A DNA stretch of 64,000 bases from Schauerella fraxinea (GTDB lineage Bacteria; Pseudomonadota; Gammaproteobacteria; Burkholderiales; Burkholderiaceae_B). The stretch is taken from assembly GCA_030849965.1 (NCBI GenBank), contig JAVDKL010000001.1, forward strand, positions 1,160,554 through 1,224,553, written 5' to 3'. This document shows, piece by piece, positions 8,647 to 17,246 of the stretch. The notes under the pieces are model-generated. The model was not told where the DNA came from, ran no database searches, and saw nothing but the letters and a program-made list of their open reading frames with translations. The first letter of the stretch is position 1, and every line of letters starts with the position of its first letter. The position numbers were made by a program, and so were the translations under genes.

Positions 8647-9744
8647 ATGTTTGCCCAGTCACGTCTGACGGCCGCGTGCGCCGTCGCTTTCGCCCTCGCC
8701 ACCGGCAGCGCCATCGCGCAAACCGTGCCGCAAGGGTATCCCGCCGCTTATCAAAGCATCATCGACGGCGCGAAGAAAGAAGGCAAAGTCGTCATCTACT
8801 CGACCACCGATACGAAGGCCGCCGGCCCCGTCATCAAAGCGTTCGAAGCCGCCTATCCCGGTGTGAAAGTCGAATTCAACGACATGAACAGCACTGAGCT
8901 ATACAACCGCTACATCAGCGAGCAAGCGGCAGGCGGCACCAGCGGCGATCTGGTGTGGAGCTCGTCGATGGACTCGGCACTCAAGCTGGCCACCGACTAC
9001 GCGCAAAACTACGCTTCGCCCGAATTGTCCAAGCTGCCGAAGTGGTCGGTGTGGAAAGAATCGGCCTACGGCACCACGTACGAGCCCGCCGTCTTCATCT
9101 ACAACAAGCGCCTCGTGCCCGAAGGCGACGTGCCCAATTCGCACGCAGCGCTGGCCAAGTTGATTGCGGCTCAGTCCGACAAGTACAAGAACAAGGTCAC
9201 CACCTACGACGTCGAAAAATCGGCTGTGGGCTTCATGCTTGCCGTGCAGGACAGCCGCAACGACAAAGCCTATTTCGAAGACTTGGCCAATATCGCCAAG
9301 GGTGGCCTGGTGGTGCAATCCTCCACCGGCACGATGATGGAACGCGTGTCGTCGGGTGAAAACCTGATCGGCTACAACATCCTCGGCTCATATGCCGAAA
9401 CGCGCGCGAAAACCGACCCGTCGATCGGCATCTCGTACCCTAAGGATTACACGCTGGTGCTCTCGCGCGTGGCCTTCATCAGCAAGAAGGCCAAGAACAA
9501 GAACGCCGCCCGCCTGTGGCTCGATTTCCTCCTGTCGGCCAAGGGTCAGGACGTGCTGGCCAATCAGTCCGATCTCGCGTCGATCCGCGACGACATCCCG
9601 GGCGACAACGACGTCGACGGCATGACCAAGAAGCTGGGCGATTCGCTCAAGCCAATTCCCGTGGACGAAACGCTGCTCGAGTATCTCGAACAAACCAAAC
9701 GCCTGGACTTCATCAAGAAGTGGCGTACGGCCGCCGGTAAGTAA
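8647..9744 (+). CDS. ABC transporter periplasmic binding protein (FbpA/AfuA-type fold)
   Basis: This 365-residue exported binding protein has a signal peptide of about 24 residues ending AIA. The ATG at 8647 has GGAGA just upstream; the frame is open a little further but without a signal peptide at its N-terminus. Family similarity is to the iron(III)/sugar-phosphate/phosphonate group of binding proteins. The adjacent Tyr-Tyr pair used by FbpA to hold iron is not evident: the comparable stretch reads IGYNILGSYAE (241-251). Motifs YGTTYEPAVFIYN (141-153) and YPKDYTLVLSR (264-274) are shared with the C-terminal domain of the sensor kinase just upstream. The ligand is therefore open: iron, a sugar phosphate or another organophosphate. 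Confidence 0.9.
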   Translation: MFAQSRLTAACAVAFALATGSAIAQTVPQGYPAAYQSIIDGAKKEGKVVIYSTTDTKAAGPVIKAFEAAYPGVKVEFNDMNSTELYNRYISEQAAGGTSGDLVWSSSMDSALKLATDYAQNYASPELSKLPKWSVWKESAYGTTYEPAVFIYNKRLVPEGDVPNSHAALAKLIAAQSDKYKNKVTTYDVEKSAVGFMLAVQDSRNDKAYFEDLANIAKGGLVVQSSTGTMMERVSSGENLIGYNILGSYAETRAKTDPSIGISYPKDYTLVLSRVAFISKKAKNKNAARLWLDFLLSAKGQDVLANQSDLASIRDDIPGDNDVDGMTKKLGDSLKPIPVDETLLEYLEQTKRLDFIKKWRTAAGK

Positions 9745-9775
9745 CCGGCCCCTCGTTCCCCGCGTTACCGAATCT

Positions 9776-9798
9776 GCCGCCGGCACACCGCCGGCGGC
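9776..9798 (+). other. Intercistronic stem-loop after the binding-protein gene
   Basis: A perfect 9-bp stem (GCCGCCGGC / GCCGGCGGC) with a five-base loop lies between the binding-protein and permease genes. There is no U-tract. Such structures often protect the upstream mRNA and let the binding protein be made in excess of the membrane parts. That role is inferred. Confidence 0.6.
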
Positions 9799-9830
9799 GT
9801 TCTCCACGCACGCTCCATCAGGACGATTCG

Positions 9831-11600
9831 ATGCTTGCCCTACGCAGAAAATGGCAATCCTTGCCTCGCGGCGTGGTCGTGGTGCTCACGGCGATTGCGA
9901 TATATGTGCCCTTATCGCTGATCGTTTATCAGAGCTTTCTCTCGGCCCCCTTCTTTCAACCGTCGAAGGTATTCAGCCTCGACGCGTTCCGGTTTATTTT
10001 TGCCGACGACGATTTCTATAAGGCGCTCAAGAGCGGCTTTATTCTGGCCTTCGGCCTGGCCATCATCGCGATCCCGCTGGGCGGGATGCTGGCGTTCCTG
10101 ATGATCCGTACCGACCTGCCCGGCAGACGCTGGATCGAGCCATTGATCCTGGTGCCGATCTTCGTGTCGCCCATGGTGCTGGGCTTCGGCTACGTGGTGG
10201 CGGCAGGCCCTGTGGGATTCATTTCGCTGTGGGTCAACGACCTCATCGGCTTTGTGCCCTGGAACGTGTATTCGCTCACCAGCATTGTGATCATCGCCGG
10301 TTTGACGCACGTGCCGCACGCCTATCTGTACATCTCGTCTGCCTTGCGCAGCATGGGATCCGACGTCGAAGAAGCCGCGCGCGTCGCCGGTGCGTCGCCG
10401 TTGCAAGTGATGGTGTCGGTCAGCCTGCCCATGGTGCGGCCGGCCATCCTTTATGCCACGGTCTTGCTCTTTTTCCTGGGACTCGAAGTGTTCGGCCTCG
10501 TCCTGGTGCTGGGCGACCCCGAGGGCAACCTGGTGTTGGCGACCTATCTGTACAAGCTCACGAACAAACTCGGCATCCCGTCGTATCACTTGATGGCGGC
10601 TGTGGCCGTCGTGCTGATCTGCATGACCGTGCCGTTGGTCGCGCTGCAACGCCGCCTGATGCGCACGGCCAACCGCTTCGTCACCGTCAAAGGCAAAGCG
10701 TCGCGCGCCCGGCCGTTGCCGTTGGGCAAGTGGCGCTGGGTGGCGGGTGCCGTCGTGGCATTCTGGTTGATCGTGACCATCGCCGTGCCGCTCCTGGGTG
10801 TGGTGTTGCGGGCCTTCGTGTCGAACTGGGGCATGAACATCAACCTGATGGAAGTGCTGTCGCTCGATGCGTTTCGCACGGTGTTCTCGCAGCCCAATCT
10901 GATTCGCGCCATCGTCAACTCGGTCGCGATCGGCGTGTTCGGCGGTGCCGCTGCAGTGCTCTGCTACACCTTCGTGGGATTGGCCATGCACCGCAAGCCG
11001 GACGGGGTCACCCGCTTCATGGACTACAGCGTGCTCGTGCCGCGTGCAGTGCCCGGGTTGCTCGCCGGCTTGGCGTTCTTGTGGGTGTTCCTGTTTGTGC
11101 CGATGTGGCTCGACAACTCGCTTGAGGACGGTTGGCTCTCCGTGCTGCCCTTCGCCGAGTGGCTGCGCGAAAACCTGGTCGAAGCCTTGCGGTCGTTGCG
11201 CAGCACGATCTTCAGCGTGTGGCTGGCCTACACCGTGGTGTGGATCGCTTATGGCCTGCGATTGATCTCTTCGACCTTGCTGCAAGTGGGCCCCGAACTC
11301 GAAGAAGCCGCGCGCAGCGCCGGTGCCACGCGTTCGCAGGTGACCCGCCACGTGACTGTGCCCTTGGCCAAGTTCGGCCTGATCGGCGCGTGGTTGTTGA
11401 TGTTTCTTATTTTCGAGCGCGAGTATTCGACCGGTGTGTATCTGCTGTCGCCCGGCACCGAAACCATCGGTTCGATGCTGGTGTCGCTCTGGGCGGCCGG
11501 CGCCATCGATATCGTGGCCGCGCTTTCTCTGATCAATATCGTGCTCGTGGTGGTGGGTCTCGGCATCGCCCTGCGCTTTGGAGTGAAATTACATGATTGA
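9831..11600 (+). CDS. ABC transporter permease, two fused transmembrane domains (FbpB-type)
   Basis: This 589-residue inner-membrane permease consists of two binding-protein-dependent transport domains in tandem, about six membrane helices each. Both coupling (EAA) loops are visible: EEAARVAGASPLQVMVS in the first half and EEAARSAGATRSQVTRH in the second. The fused arrangement is typical for the iron(III)/sugar-phosphate/aminoethylphosphonate permease group. The stop overlaps the ATPase start by eight bases. It pairs with the binding protein upstream and the ATPase downstream. Confidence 0.93.
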   Translation: MLALRRKWQSLPRGVVVVLTAIAIYVPLSLIVYQSFLSAPFFQPSKVFSLDAFRFIFADDDFYKALKSGFILAFGLAIIAIPLGGMLAFLMIRTDLPGRRWIEPLILVPIFVSPMVLGFGYVVAAGPVGFISLWVNDLIGFVPWNVYSLTSIVIIAGLTHVPHAYLYISSALRSMGSDVEEAARVAGASPLQVMVSVSLPMVRPAILYATVLLFFLGLEVFGLVLVLGDPEGNLVLATYLYKLTNKLGIPSYHLMAAVAVVLICMTVPLVALQRRLMRTANRFVTVKGKASRARPLPLGKWRWVAGAVVAFWLIVTIAVPLLGVVLRAFVSNWGMNINLMEVLSLDAFRTVFSQPNLIRAIVNSVAIGVFGGAAAVLCYTFVGLAMHRKPDGVTRFMDYSVLVPRAVPGLLAGLAFLWVFLFVPMWLDNSLEDGWLSVLPFAEWLRENLVEALRSLRSTIFSVWLAYTVVWIAYGLRLISSTLLQVGPELEEAARSAGATRSQVTRHVTVPLAKFGLIGAWLLMFLIFEREYSTGVYLLSPGTETIGSMLVSLWAAGAIDIVAALSLINIVLVVVGLGIALRFGVKLHD

Positions 11601-12678
11601 GCTTTCGGTAGAAGACCTGCATCTGGACTACGGCGATACGCCGGTGCTCAAGGGCGTTTCGATGGACCTGAAGCAAGGCGAAGTCGTCTCGCTGCTGGGG
11701 CCGTCGGGAAGCGGCAAGACCACCCTGTTGCGTGCCGTGGCCGGCCTGGAAGGCCCCAAGGCGGGCCGTATCAAGATCGGCGAACGCGTGGTGTACGACG
11801 GCGTGGCGCGCAACGAAGTACGTGCCGAAGATCGCAATCTCGGACTCGTGTTTCAGTCGTACGCCCTGTGGCCGCACAAGACCGTGTTCGAGAACGTGGC
11901 TTACCCGCTGAAGCTGCGCAAACTGCCCACCGCAGAAATCAAAGAGCGTGTCGAAGCGGTACTTGGACAATTGGGCCTGGGTCACCTCACGCAACGCCAT
12001 CCGCATGCCTTGTCGGGCGGACAGCAACAACGCGTGGCGATCGGCCGCGCGCTGGTCTACAACCCGCCCGTGATCCTGCTAGATGAGCCGCTATCGAACC
12101 TGGATGCCAAATTGCGCGAAGAGGCGCGCGCCTTCTTGCGCGAGCTGATTTTGCGACTGGGGCTGTCGGCCCTGATGGTGACGCACGATCAAGGCGAAGC
12201 CATGGCCATCTCCGATCGCATCCTGCTCTTGAACAACGGCAAGATCGAGCAGCAAGGCACGCCGCAGGAAATGTATGGCTCGCCATCCACCCTCTTCTGC
12301 GCCGAGTTCATGGGCAGCAACAATCGTCTGGCCGGCAAGGTCACCGAATTGCGTGACGGCGCGGCGCGCGTACAGGGCGAAGGCTGGTCGCTTTGGGGCA
12401 AAGCCGCCGCGGGCGTGCAGGAAGGTCAACCGGCCACGGCCGTCATCCGCGTCGAACAAGTGCGTCTGGCTGCGGAAAACACCGAAGACAACGCCATTGC
12501 CTTGCCGCTCGTGACCAGCATGTATCTCGGCGATCGCTGGGAATATCTGTTTCGTGCCCCCGGCGAAATCACCGCCGGCAAGCTCGCGTTGCGCGCCTAC
12601 GGGCATGAAAGCCTGCCCACCGCGCAGCATCGCTTGTCGCTCCCCGCCAAGCATGTGTGGGTGTATCCGAGCGCCTGA
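11593..12678 (+). CDS. ABC transporter ATP-binding protein (FbpC/AfuC/PotA-like)
   Basis: This 361-residue ATPase drives the transporter encoded just upstream. Walker A is GPSGSGKTT (36-44), the signature is LSGGQQQRVAIGRAL, Walker B is VILLDEPLSNLD, and the switch His is in MVTHDQGEAM. The C-terminal third is a TOBE-type regulatory domain. Translation is probably coupled to the permease through the eight-base overlap. A hairpin beyond the stop separates it from the convergent AraC gene. Confidence 0.94.
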   Translation: MIELSVEDLHLDYGDTPVLKGVSMDLKQGEVVSLLGPSGSGKTTLLRAVAGLEGPKAGRIKIGERVVYDGVARNEVRAEDRNLGLVFQSYALWPHKTVFENVAYPLKLRKLPTAEIKERVEAVLGQLGLGHLTQRHPHALSGGQQQRVAIGRALVYNPPVILLDEPLSNLDAKLREEARAFLRELILRLGLSALMVTHDQGEAMAISDRILLLNNGKIEQQGTPQEMYGSPSTLFCAEFMGSNNRLAGKVTELRDGAARVQGEGWSLWGKAAAGVQEGQPATAVIRVEQVRLAAENTEDNAIALPLVTSMYLGDRWEYLFRAPGEITAGKLALRAYGHESLPTAQHRLSLPAKHVWVYPSA

Positions 12679-12733
12679 CGGCCCCGGGCTTACCCTTCGG
12701 ATCGGCGGCGGTGAGCTTCCGATGGTTCTCAAA

Positions 12734-12754
12734 ACGGCGGCTACTGGCCGCCGT
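12734..12754 (-). terminator. Hairpin between convergent genes, likely terminator of the AraC gene
   Basis: A perfect 8-bp stem (ACGGCGGC / GCCGCCGT) has a five-base loop. On the minus strand it is followed by TTTTGAG, so it fits best as a weak intrinsic terminator for the AraC-family gene. On the plus strand there is no T-tract. Confidence 0.5.
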
Positions 12755-12801
12755 CGTTCATCGCAACGCCCGACGGCCGACGTCCCTCGTTGCGACAGCG
12801 G

Positions 12802-13947
12802 TTACTTGCCGCTGCGCCGCAATGCCATCGCGTCGGCATTCAGCGCGAGCAACCATTCGGTGAGCACGCTGCGCGGTGCCATCTCGGCCGAAGCAGCCTG
12901 CGCCGTATCGGTACGCTTGCGATCCAATGTGCCCCGCTTGACCTCGCGTGGCGACATGCCGAACTGCCGTTTGAATGCGCGCGAAAACGCGCTCTGATTG
13001 CCGAAACCCCACTCGTAGGCGATGTCGGCAATATTGCGTTGCGGGTCTGAGGCCATCGACTCCAGGCAACGCGTCAACCGCCGCGCTTGCACATAGCGCG
13101 TAAAGCCGCCACTCGATCCGAACAAGCGGTGCAGGCGCGACCGCGACACCCCGAAGCGTTCGCACACCACCACTGGCGTCAAGCTGCCGGCCGCCAGATT
13201 CGCTTCAACGTAGCGTTGGATGCGGCGGGCAATCGGCGAAACGACCGCAGGGTCGGTGCCATCGGCTGCCGCACCGGCCGCGTTCACGCTACCGGATATC
13301 AACGCGATCGAACCGGGAATCAACCACGACACTGCCTCAGGCGACAAATCCGGCAGATGGCGCACCAGCGATATCACATGTTCGTAGAGCAACCTTCCCA
13401 CCGCACTATCGGCAGACAGATACGCGAAGTACGGCACGCCATGAACATCCTCATGGGGCTTCAACGCCAGACGCGGAATTGTCAAAAGCACGCAATGCGC
13501 GTCGCCCATGCGCACTTCGTGGCGCGAAGCCAGATCGAGCAGCACTATATCGCCGGGCGCAACCTCAAACGTACCGCGTTCATTGCGGATGTGCGAAGCG
13601 CCCTCAATGTGCATGTAAAGCATGAGGTGATCGACTTGCGCACGCGCGCGTGCTTCGTGATCGCGAATCCAATGCTGGGCCGAGACACGCGTATCCGACA
13701 CGATCACCGGACCGGGATGCCAGAGCCGCACTTGAGCATAAAAGTCGCTCTCGGCTTGCGTGGCCGCGAGGGGATGGCGATCGCCGGAAGGATCCTCAAC
13801 AAGCACGCGGCCGTCGGTGCGGTCGAACGAGAGGATATCGAAGTAGGCTTCGATGAAGTGCTGCCATGCCGCACGCGCCTCGGGGTCGGATGCGTAGCGG
13901 CTGCTGTCGAACGCGAAGGCCTCGCATGATGCTGCATTGCTGGCCAT
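12802..13947 (-). CDS. AraC-family transcriptional regulator with AraC-binding-like domain
   Basis: The 381-residue protein has a cupin-like N-terminal sensory region (about 30-210) and a C-terminal pair of helix-turn-helix motifs (about 235-335). The signature is visible in NIADIAYEWGFGNQSAFSRA and FGMSPREVKRG. A tail of about 45 residues follows the DNA-binding domain, which is longer than usual. It faces the ABC cassette convergently and is preceded by an AT-rich stretch (about 13950-14060) that likely holds its promoter. The inducer and targets are unknown. Confidence 0.93.
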   Translation of the reverse strand: MASNAASCEAFAFDSSRYASDPEARAAWQHFIEAYFDILSFDRTDGRVLVEDPSGDRHPLAATQAESDFYAQVRLWHPGPVIVSDTRVSAQHWIRDHEARARAQVDHLMLYMHIEGASHIRNERGTFEVAPGDIVLLDLASRHEVRMGDAHCVLLTIPRLALKPHEDVHGVPYFAYLSADSAVGRLLYEHVISLVRHLPDLSPEAVSWLIPGSIALISGSVNAAGAAADGTDPAVVSPIARRIQRYVEANLAAGSLTPVVVCERFGVSRSRLHRLFGSSGGFTRYVQARRLTRCLESMASDPQRNIADIAYEWGFGNQSAFSRAFKRQFGMSPREVKRGTLDRKRTDTAQAASAEMAPRSVLTEWLLALNADAMALRRSGK

Positions 13948-14205
13948 CAGGACTCTCTACACTCGAACAAACGAGTCAAATTACGATTATATATTTCAAG
14001 ATACTACGGCTACGACACGCTGTCGATAGCATTACGCGCGAGTTGTGTCACATACAACATGACGACTCGTATCCGGCACAGCGCGCACAGTTTGCGGCAC
14101 AACCGGCACAATTTCGGCAGGCTAGCGCTCACATACTTCAACCTCGATCGAACGACGCGGACGCACGCCACTGTGCGCACCCGTGAGCCCTCAAAGGACG
14201 TCCCG

Positions 14206-14544
14206 GTGAGCGGAGGAGATTTGGAACGGCGGTATGAAGACGCGCGTCGCGACGACAGGTTGCAGCACGTGCTGTCGACGTGTGAGCGCCGTGCGGCGCA
14301 GGGGCTGGCCATCTTGTCGCGCCAGACCACCGCGCCATTCTCGGCCGCACAATTCATGGCCCGCGCCCGCAGGGGCAGCGTACCTGCCACCCCGGCGTAC
14401 ACGCTCATGCAGATGGAATCGGTGATCTGGAACGGGGGCAACAATGAGTACGGCCCGCCGGAGAACACAGACGGTCCGTCGGATGACGACGATGATGCCG
14501 ATGACGGGTGGCACGACGAAGGCGACGGCACACCAAAAACATAG
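14206..14544 (+). CDS. Small acidic hypothetical protein
   Basis: I do not recognise this protein. A GTG at 14206 with AAAGGA seven bases upstream gives 112 residues. The same frame is open to an ATG at 14059 (161 residues), but that extra part is Arg/His/Thr-rich and less protein-like. The C-terminus is strongly acidic (SDDDDDADDGWHDEGDG) and the middle contains FSAAQFMARARRGS. No signal peptide or membrane segment is visible. It stands alone between araC and pdxJ. The coding call rests on composition and the ribosome-binding site; the antisense frame across it looks less plausible. Confidence 0.5.
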   Translation: MSGGDLERRYEDARRDDRLQHVLSTCERRAAQGLAILSRQTTAPFSAAQFMARARRGSVPATPAYTLMQMESVIWNGGNNEYGPPENTDGPSDDDDDADDGWHDEGDGTPKT

Positions 14545-14652
14545 GAGGCCGACACGTGAGCAACCTGCCGCATCGCGCTGGATTGCAGGAACGTCCAAGG
14601 CCCATATGCTGACTGCTGGGCAACCGGGATAAATGGTCGCCCCCACTCGCAT

Positions 14653-15429
14653 TCAGATTGCAGGCGGCGGCATATTGCCTTGCGCCACGTGCGCGGCGAT
14701 CATCAGCGCCTTCATGTCACGAATGGCTTTTTCCCAGCCGTCGAACACCGCTTGCGCCACGATGGCATGACCGATGTTCAACTCGGCCAATCCGGGCAAC
14801 GCTGCGATCGCGTGCACGTTGCCGTAGTGCAGACCGTGGCCGGCATTGACGCGCAGCCCCAACTTGATGCCGAACGCGATGGCCCGCGCAATCCGCTGCA
14901 CTTCCTGCTGGCAGACCGCAGCTTGCGCCGGATCGTCCGACACATGCGCGAAAGCCCCGGTGTGCAACTCGATGACGGTTGCACCGCAATCGGCCGCGGC
15001 CTGGATCTGATCGGCCTCGGGGTCGATGAACAACGACACGCGCGTGCCCACGTCATGCAAGCGCGTAATGGCCGCCGTAATCGCGGCGCGACCGCCCAGC
15101 ACGTCCAACCCGCCCTCGGTGGTGAGCTCGTGCCGCTTCTCGGGCACCAGGCACACGTCGCTCGGGCGAACCTCGCACGCGATCGCCAACATTTCCTCGG
15201 TGACGGCGCACTCGAGATTCATGCGGGTGAGCAACAACGGCCGCAGGGCGCGCACGTCGGCATCTTGAATATGGCGACGATCTTCGCGCAGATGCAGCGT
15301 GATCAGATCGGCGCCCGCCTCTTCAGCGCGCAACGCCGCCGCGACGGGGTCGGGATAAATCGTCTTGCGCTGCTGCCGCAAGGTTGCGACGTGATCGATG
15401 TTGACGCCGAGTTCTATCATGTTGGCCAA
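14653..15429 (-). CDS. pdxJ: Pyridoxine 5'-phosphate synthase
   Basis: PdxJ condenses 1-deoxy-xylulose-5-phosphate with 3-amino-1-hydroxyacetone-1-phosphate to give pyridoxine 5'-phosphate, the last step of the DXP-dependent vitamin B6 pathway. The 258-residue protein has the normal length and starts with the family block [39 protein letters not shown] and [14 protein letters not shown] line the TIM-barrel active site. Its usual partner acpS is about 9.5 kb downstream on the same strand. Confidence 0.96.
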   Translation of the reverse strand: MANMIELGVNIDHVATLRQQRKTIYPDPVAAALRAEEAGADLITLHLREDRRHIQDADVRALRPLLLTRMNLECAVTEEMLAIACEVRPSDVCLVPEKRHELTTEGGLDVLGGRAAITAAITRLHDVGTRVSLFIDPEADQIQAAADCGATVIELHTGAFAHVSDDPAQAAVCQQEVQRIARAIAFGIKLGLRVNAGHGLHYGNVHAIAALPGLAELNIGHAIVAQAVFDGWEKAIRDMKALMIAAHVAQGNMPPPAI

Positions 15430-15503
15430 GCCACCCGCTCAAAAGCGAGTACTTTAGCGCATCGGCGTGGCTTCGATAAGCTTTTGCTCAACCCGGGTTT
15501 TGG

Positions 15504-16454
15504 TCACCCCGCGCCGGTGTCGTCTTGCATGAGGCGGCCGATAAACACATAGCCCATCCCATGCACCGTGTGCAACGGCAAACGCAGCCCGCTTGCACGC
15601 ACCTTCTTGCGCAAGCGGCTGATTGCCACGCTGATCGACTTGACCTGGCAGCCGGCGGCACTGCGCACCAGCGCCTCGCGCGACAGTTCGAGACCCGGAT
15701 CGCTCAACAGCGCTTGAAAGAACGCCCGCTCGACGCCGGTGAGATTGATCGGCGCGCCTTGGGGCGGCACAAGCACCCAGCCCTGAAAACGCACCCACCA
15801 CTGACCCCGATTTTCGTCGGCGCCCACTTTGCGACCTGCGCCGAGCCCGACGGCCAAGCCCCCGCGCGAACGCGCGTCGACGTCGAAGCGGCGGGCGCCG
15901 TCGTCATAGCCGCGCGCGTCGCGTTCGTTGCCACGCCCGTCCCCATCGAAAGAACGTTCAGCGAGATCGCCGCCGCGGTAGGCCTCTTGTGCCATGCGCG
16001 GCAGGCCCTCAAAAAAACGGCCGCCGTCGCGACGCCCGGCTTCGTGCTCCACGCCCAGGTCGTGCGGTGCCACGGGGCGAGGCCACGCACGGCCTCGCGT
16101 TTGCGCGCGCAACAGGGCGGCGAGCTCGCGCATATCGTAGGCGTGATCCAGACAGAGATCCGCGCCGGCCTGCAGCGCGTGCAAGCGCTCGTCGGCCGAG
16201 CAATCGGTGGAGTCGACCACGATGCTCATGGAATAGTTGGCGCGCAATTGCGGCAGCAGCACGTCGATCAGCGCAGCCGTTTCAGGCGCACGCCGCAACA
16301 ACACCGCATGGGTTGGACGTTGGTTGATGACGTTGTAGAGCGCCGCGAGATCGCGGCAACCATAAACGTGCAAGCCTTGCGCAGACAACCCATGGGCGGT
16401 GTTGATGCGCAAGGTTTCGTCGGTATCGAGCAGGGCAACGCAGGGGGTATCCAT
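15504..16454 (-). CDS. Atypical response-regulator-like transcription factor lacking the phosphoacceptor
   Basis: The 316-residue product starts at an ATG with AAGGAG seven bases upstream. Residues 1-120 look like a receiver fold (CVALLDTDE at 5-13). At the phosphoacceptor place the sequence is AVLLRRAPE (50-58), with no aspartate, and the conserved Lys of KPF is replaced within LCLDHAYD. An Arg/Asp/Gly-rich linker (about 125-215) leads to an OmpR-type winged helix (VKSISVAISRLRKKVR, HGMGYVF). No kinase is adjacent. It is probably phosphorylation-independent or responds to another input. The target is unknown. Confidence 0.8.
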   Translation of the reverse strand: MDTPCVALLDTDETLRINTAHGLSAQGLHVYGCRDLAALYNVINQRPTHAVLLRRAPETAALIDVLLPQLRANYSMSIVVDSTDCSADERLHALQAGADLCLDHAYDMRELAALLRAQTRGRAWPRPVAPHDLGVEHEAGRRDGGRFFEGLPRMAQEAYRGGDLAERSFDGDGRGNERDARGYDDGARRFDVDARSRGGLAVGLGAGRKVGADENRGQWWVRFQGWVLVPPQGAPINLTGVERAFFQALLSDPGLELSREALVRSAAGCQVKSISVAISRLRKKVRASGLRLPLHTVHGMGYVFIGRLMQDDTGAG

Positions 16455-16585
16455 CGGCACTCCTTGAGAAAACAACGTACGTCTCAATAGCGCCAAAGAT
16501 TACGATCTACCACCGTTGCAACGACCACTTGCTCCAAAAAAAGGACGAATCCGACGTGATGCATCACGCCGGACGACACGATCGC

Positions 16586-17173
16586 TTATCGATTGCCATT
16601 CGGCAATTGCGACTGGCCATAACCTGCACGAAATGGATATCGGGTGAAGATGTCCGCAACCGATTGATCCAGGCTCTTCGCAGTCATCGCTTGCGAGGCG
16701 TCGTCCACCTGGCCCGAGGTCACGCCTTCCCACACCAACTGCTTCTTGCGGGCATCGACCAGATCCACATTGACGGTGCCTTCGCTATAGCGATACACCT
16801 CGTCGCCCCACGCGTAGCCGGGCCAGCCGCCATAGAAACCGCCGCGATAGCCGTAATACGCCGGAAACGGCGACGGCGACACGCGGGTTTTTTCCTCGAT
16901 CCGGGTGTTGAAATTCACCAGCAGCTCGGGATCGGCCGCCGAATAGGTATACCCCCGCATCTCCATCTGACCCTGCGTCGCCCGCTTCAAACGCTCGGTG
17001 ACTAGGGTGCTGTAGCCGTTCTTGTCCGTGCCGGCAGGAGACACAAAACCGAACGTGCGATAACGCGAAAAATCAGCGCTGGTATCGTAATCGGATCGCA
17101 CCTGTGGCCCTGTTGCGCATCCTGCCAACAACGCGGCAACAGCGATCAGTCCTAGTCCTTTCGTCACACTCAT
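16586..17173 (-). CDS. DUF4136 lipoprotein
   Basis: This 195-residue exported lipoprotein has a signal sequence ending in the lipobox LLAGC, followed by the DUF4136 region (DYDTSADFSRYRTFGF near the start and LLVNFNTRIEEK in the middle). Function of this family is not established; members are found in the envelope of many proteobacteria. The C-terminal half is rich in Tyr and Gly (YYGYRGGFYGGWPGYAWG). It is monocistronic between the atypical regulator and the molybdate operon. Confidence 0.88.
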   Translation of the reverse strand: MSVTKGLGLIAVAALLAGCATGPQVRSDYDTSADFSRYRTFGFVSPAGTDKNGYSTLVTERLKRATQGQMEMRGYTYSAADPELLVNFNTRIEEKTRVSPSPFPAYYGYRGGFYGGWPGYAWGDEVYRYSEGTVNVDLVDARKKQLVWEGVTSGQVDDASQAMTAKSLDQSVADIFTRYPFRAGYGQSQLPNGNR

Positions 17174-17246
17174 GATGAATTACCCCCGTTTGGTAGTCCT
17201 CATCATGCCGCCAACAGGCCCGGGAGGCAACGACCGGCTGCACCAC

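Noticed and set aside
14010-14573. Minus-strand frame of 187 codons opposite the small acidic gene
   Set aside because: Ser/Cys/Arg-rich composition, no good ribosome-binding site and a less protein-like sequence than the plus-strand frame.
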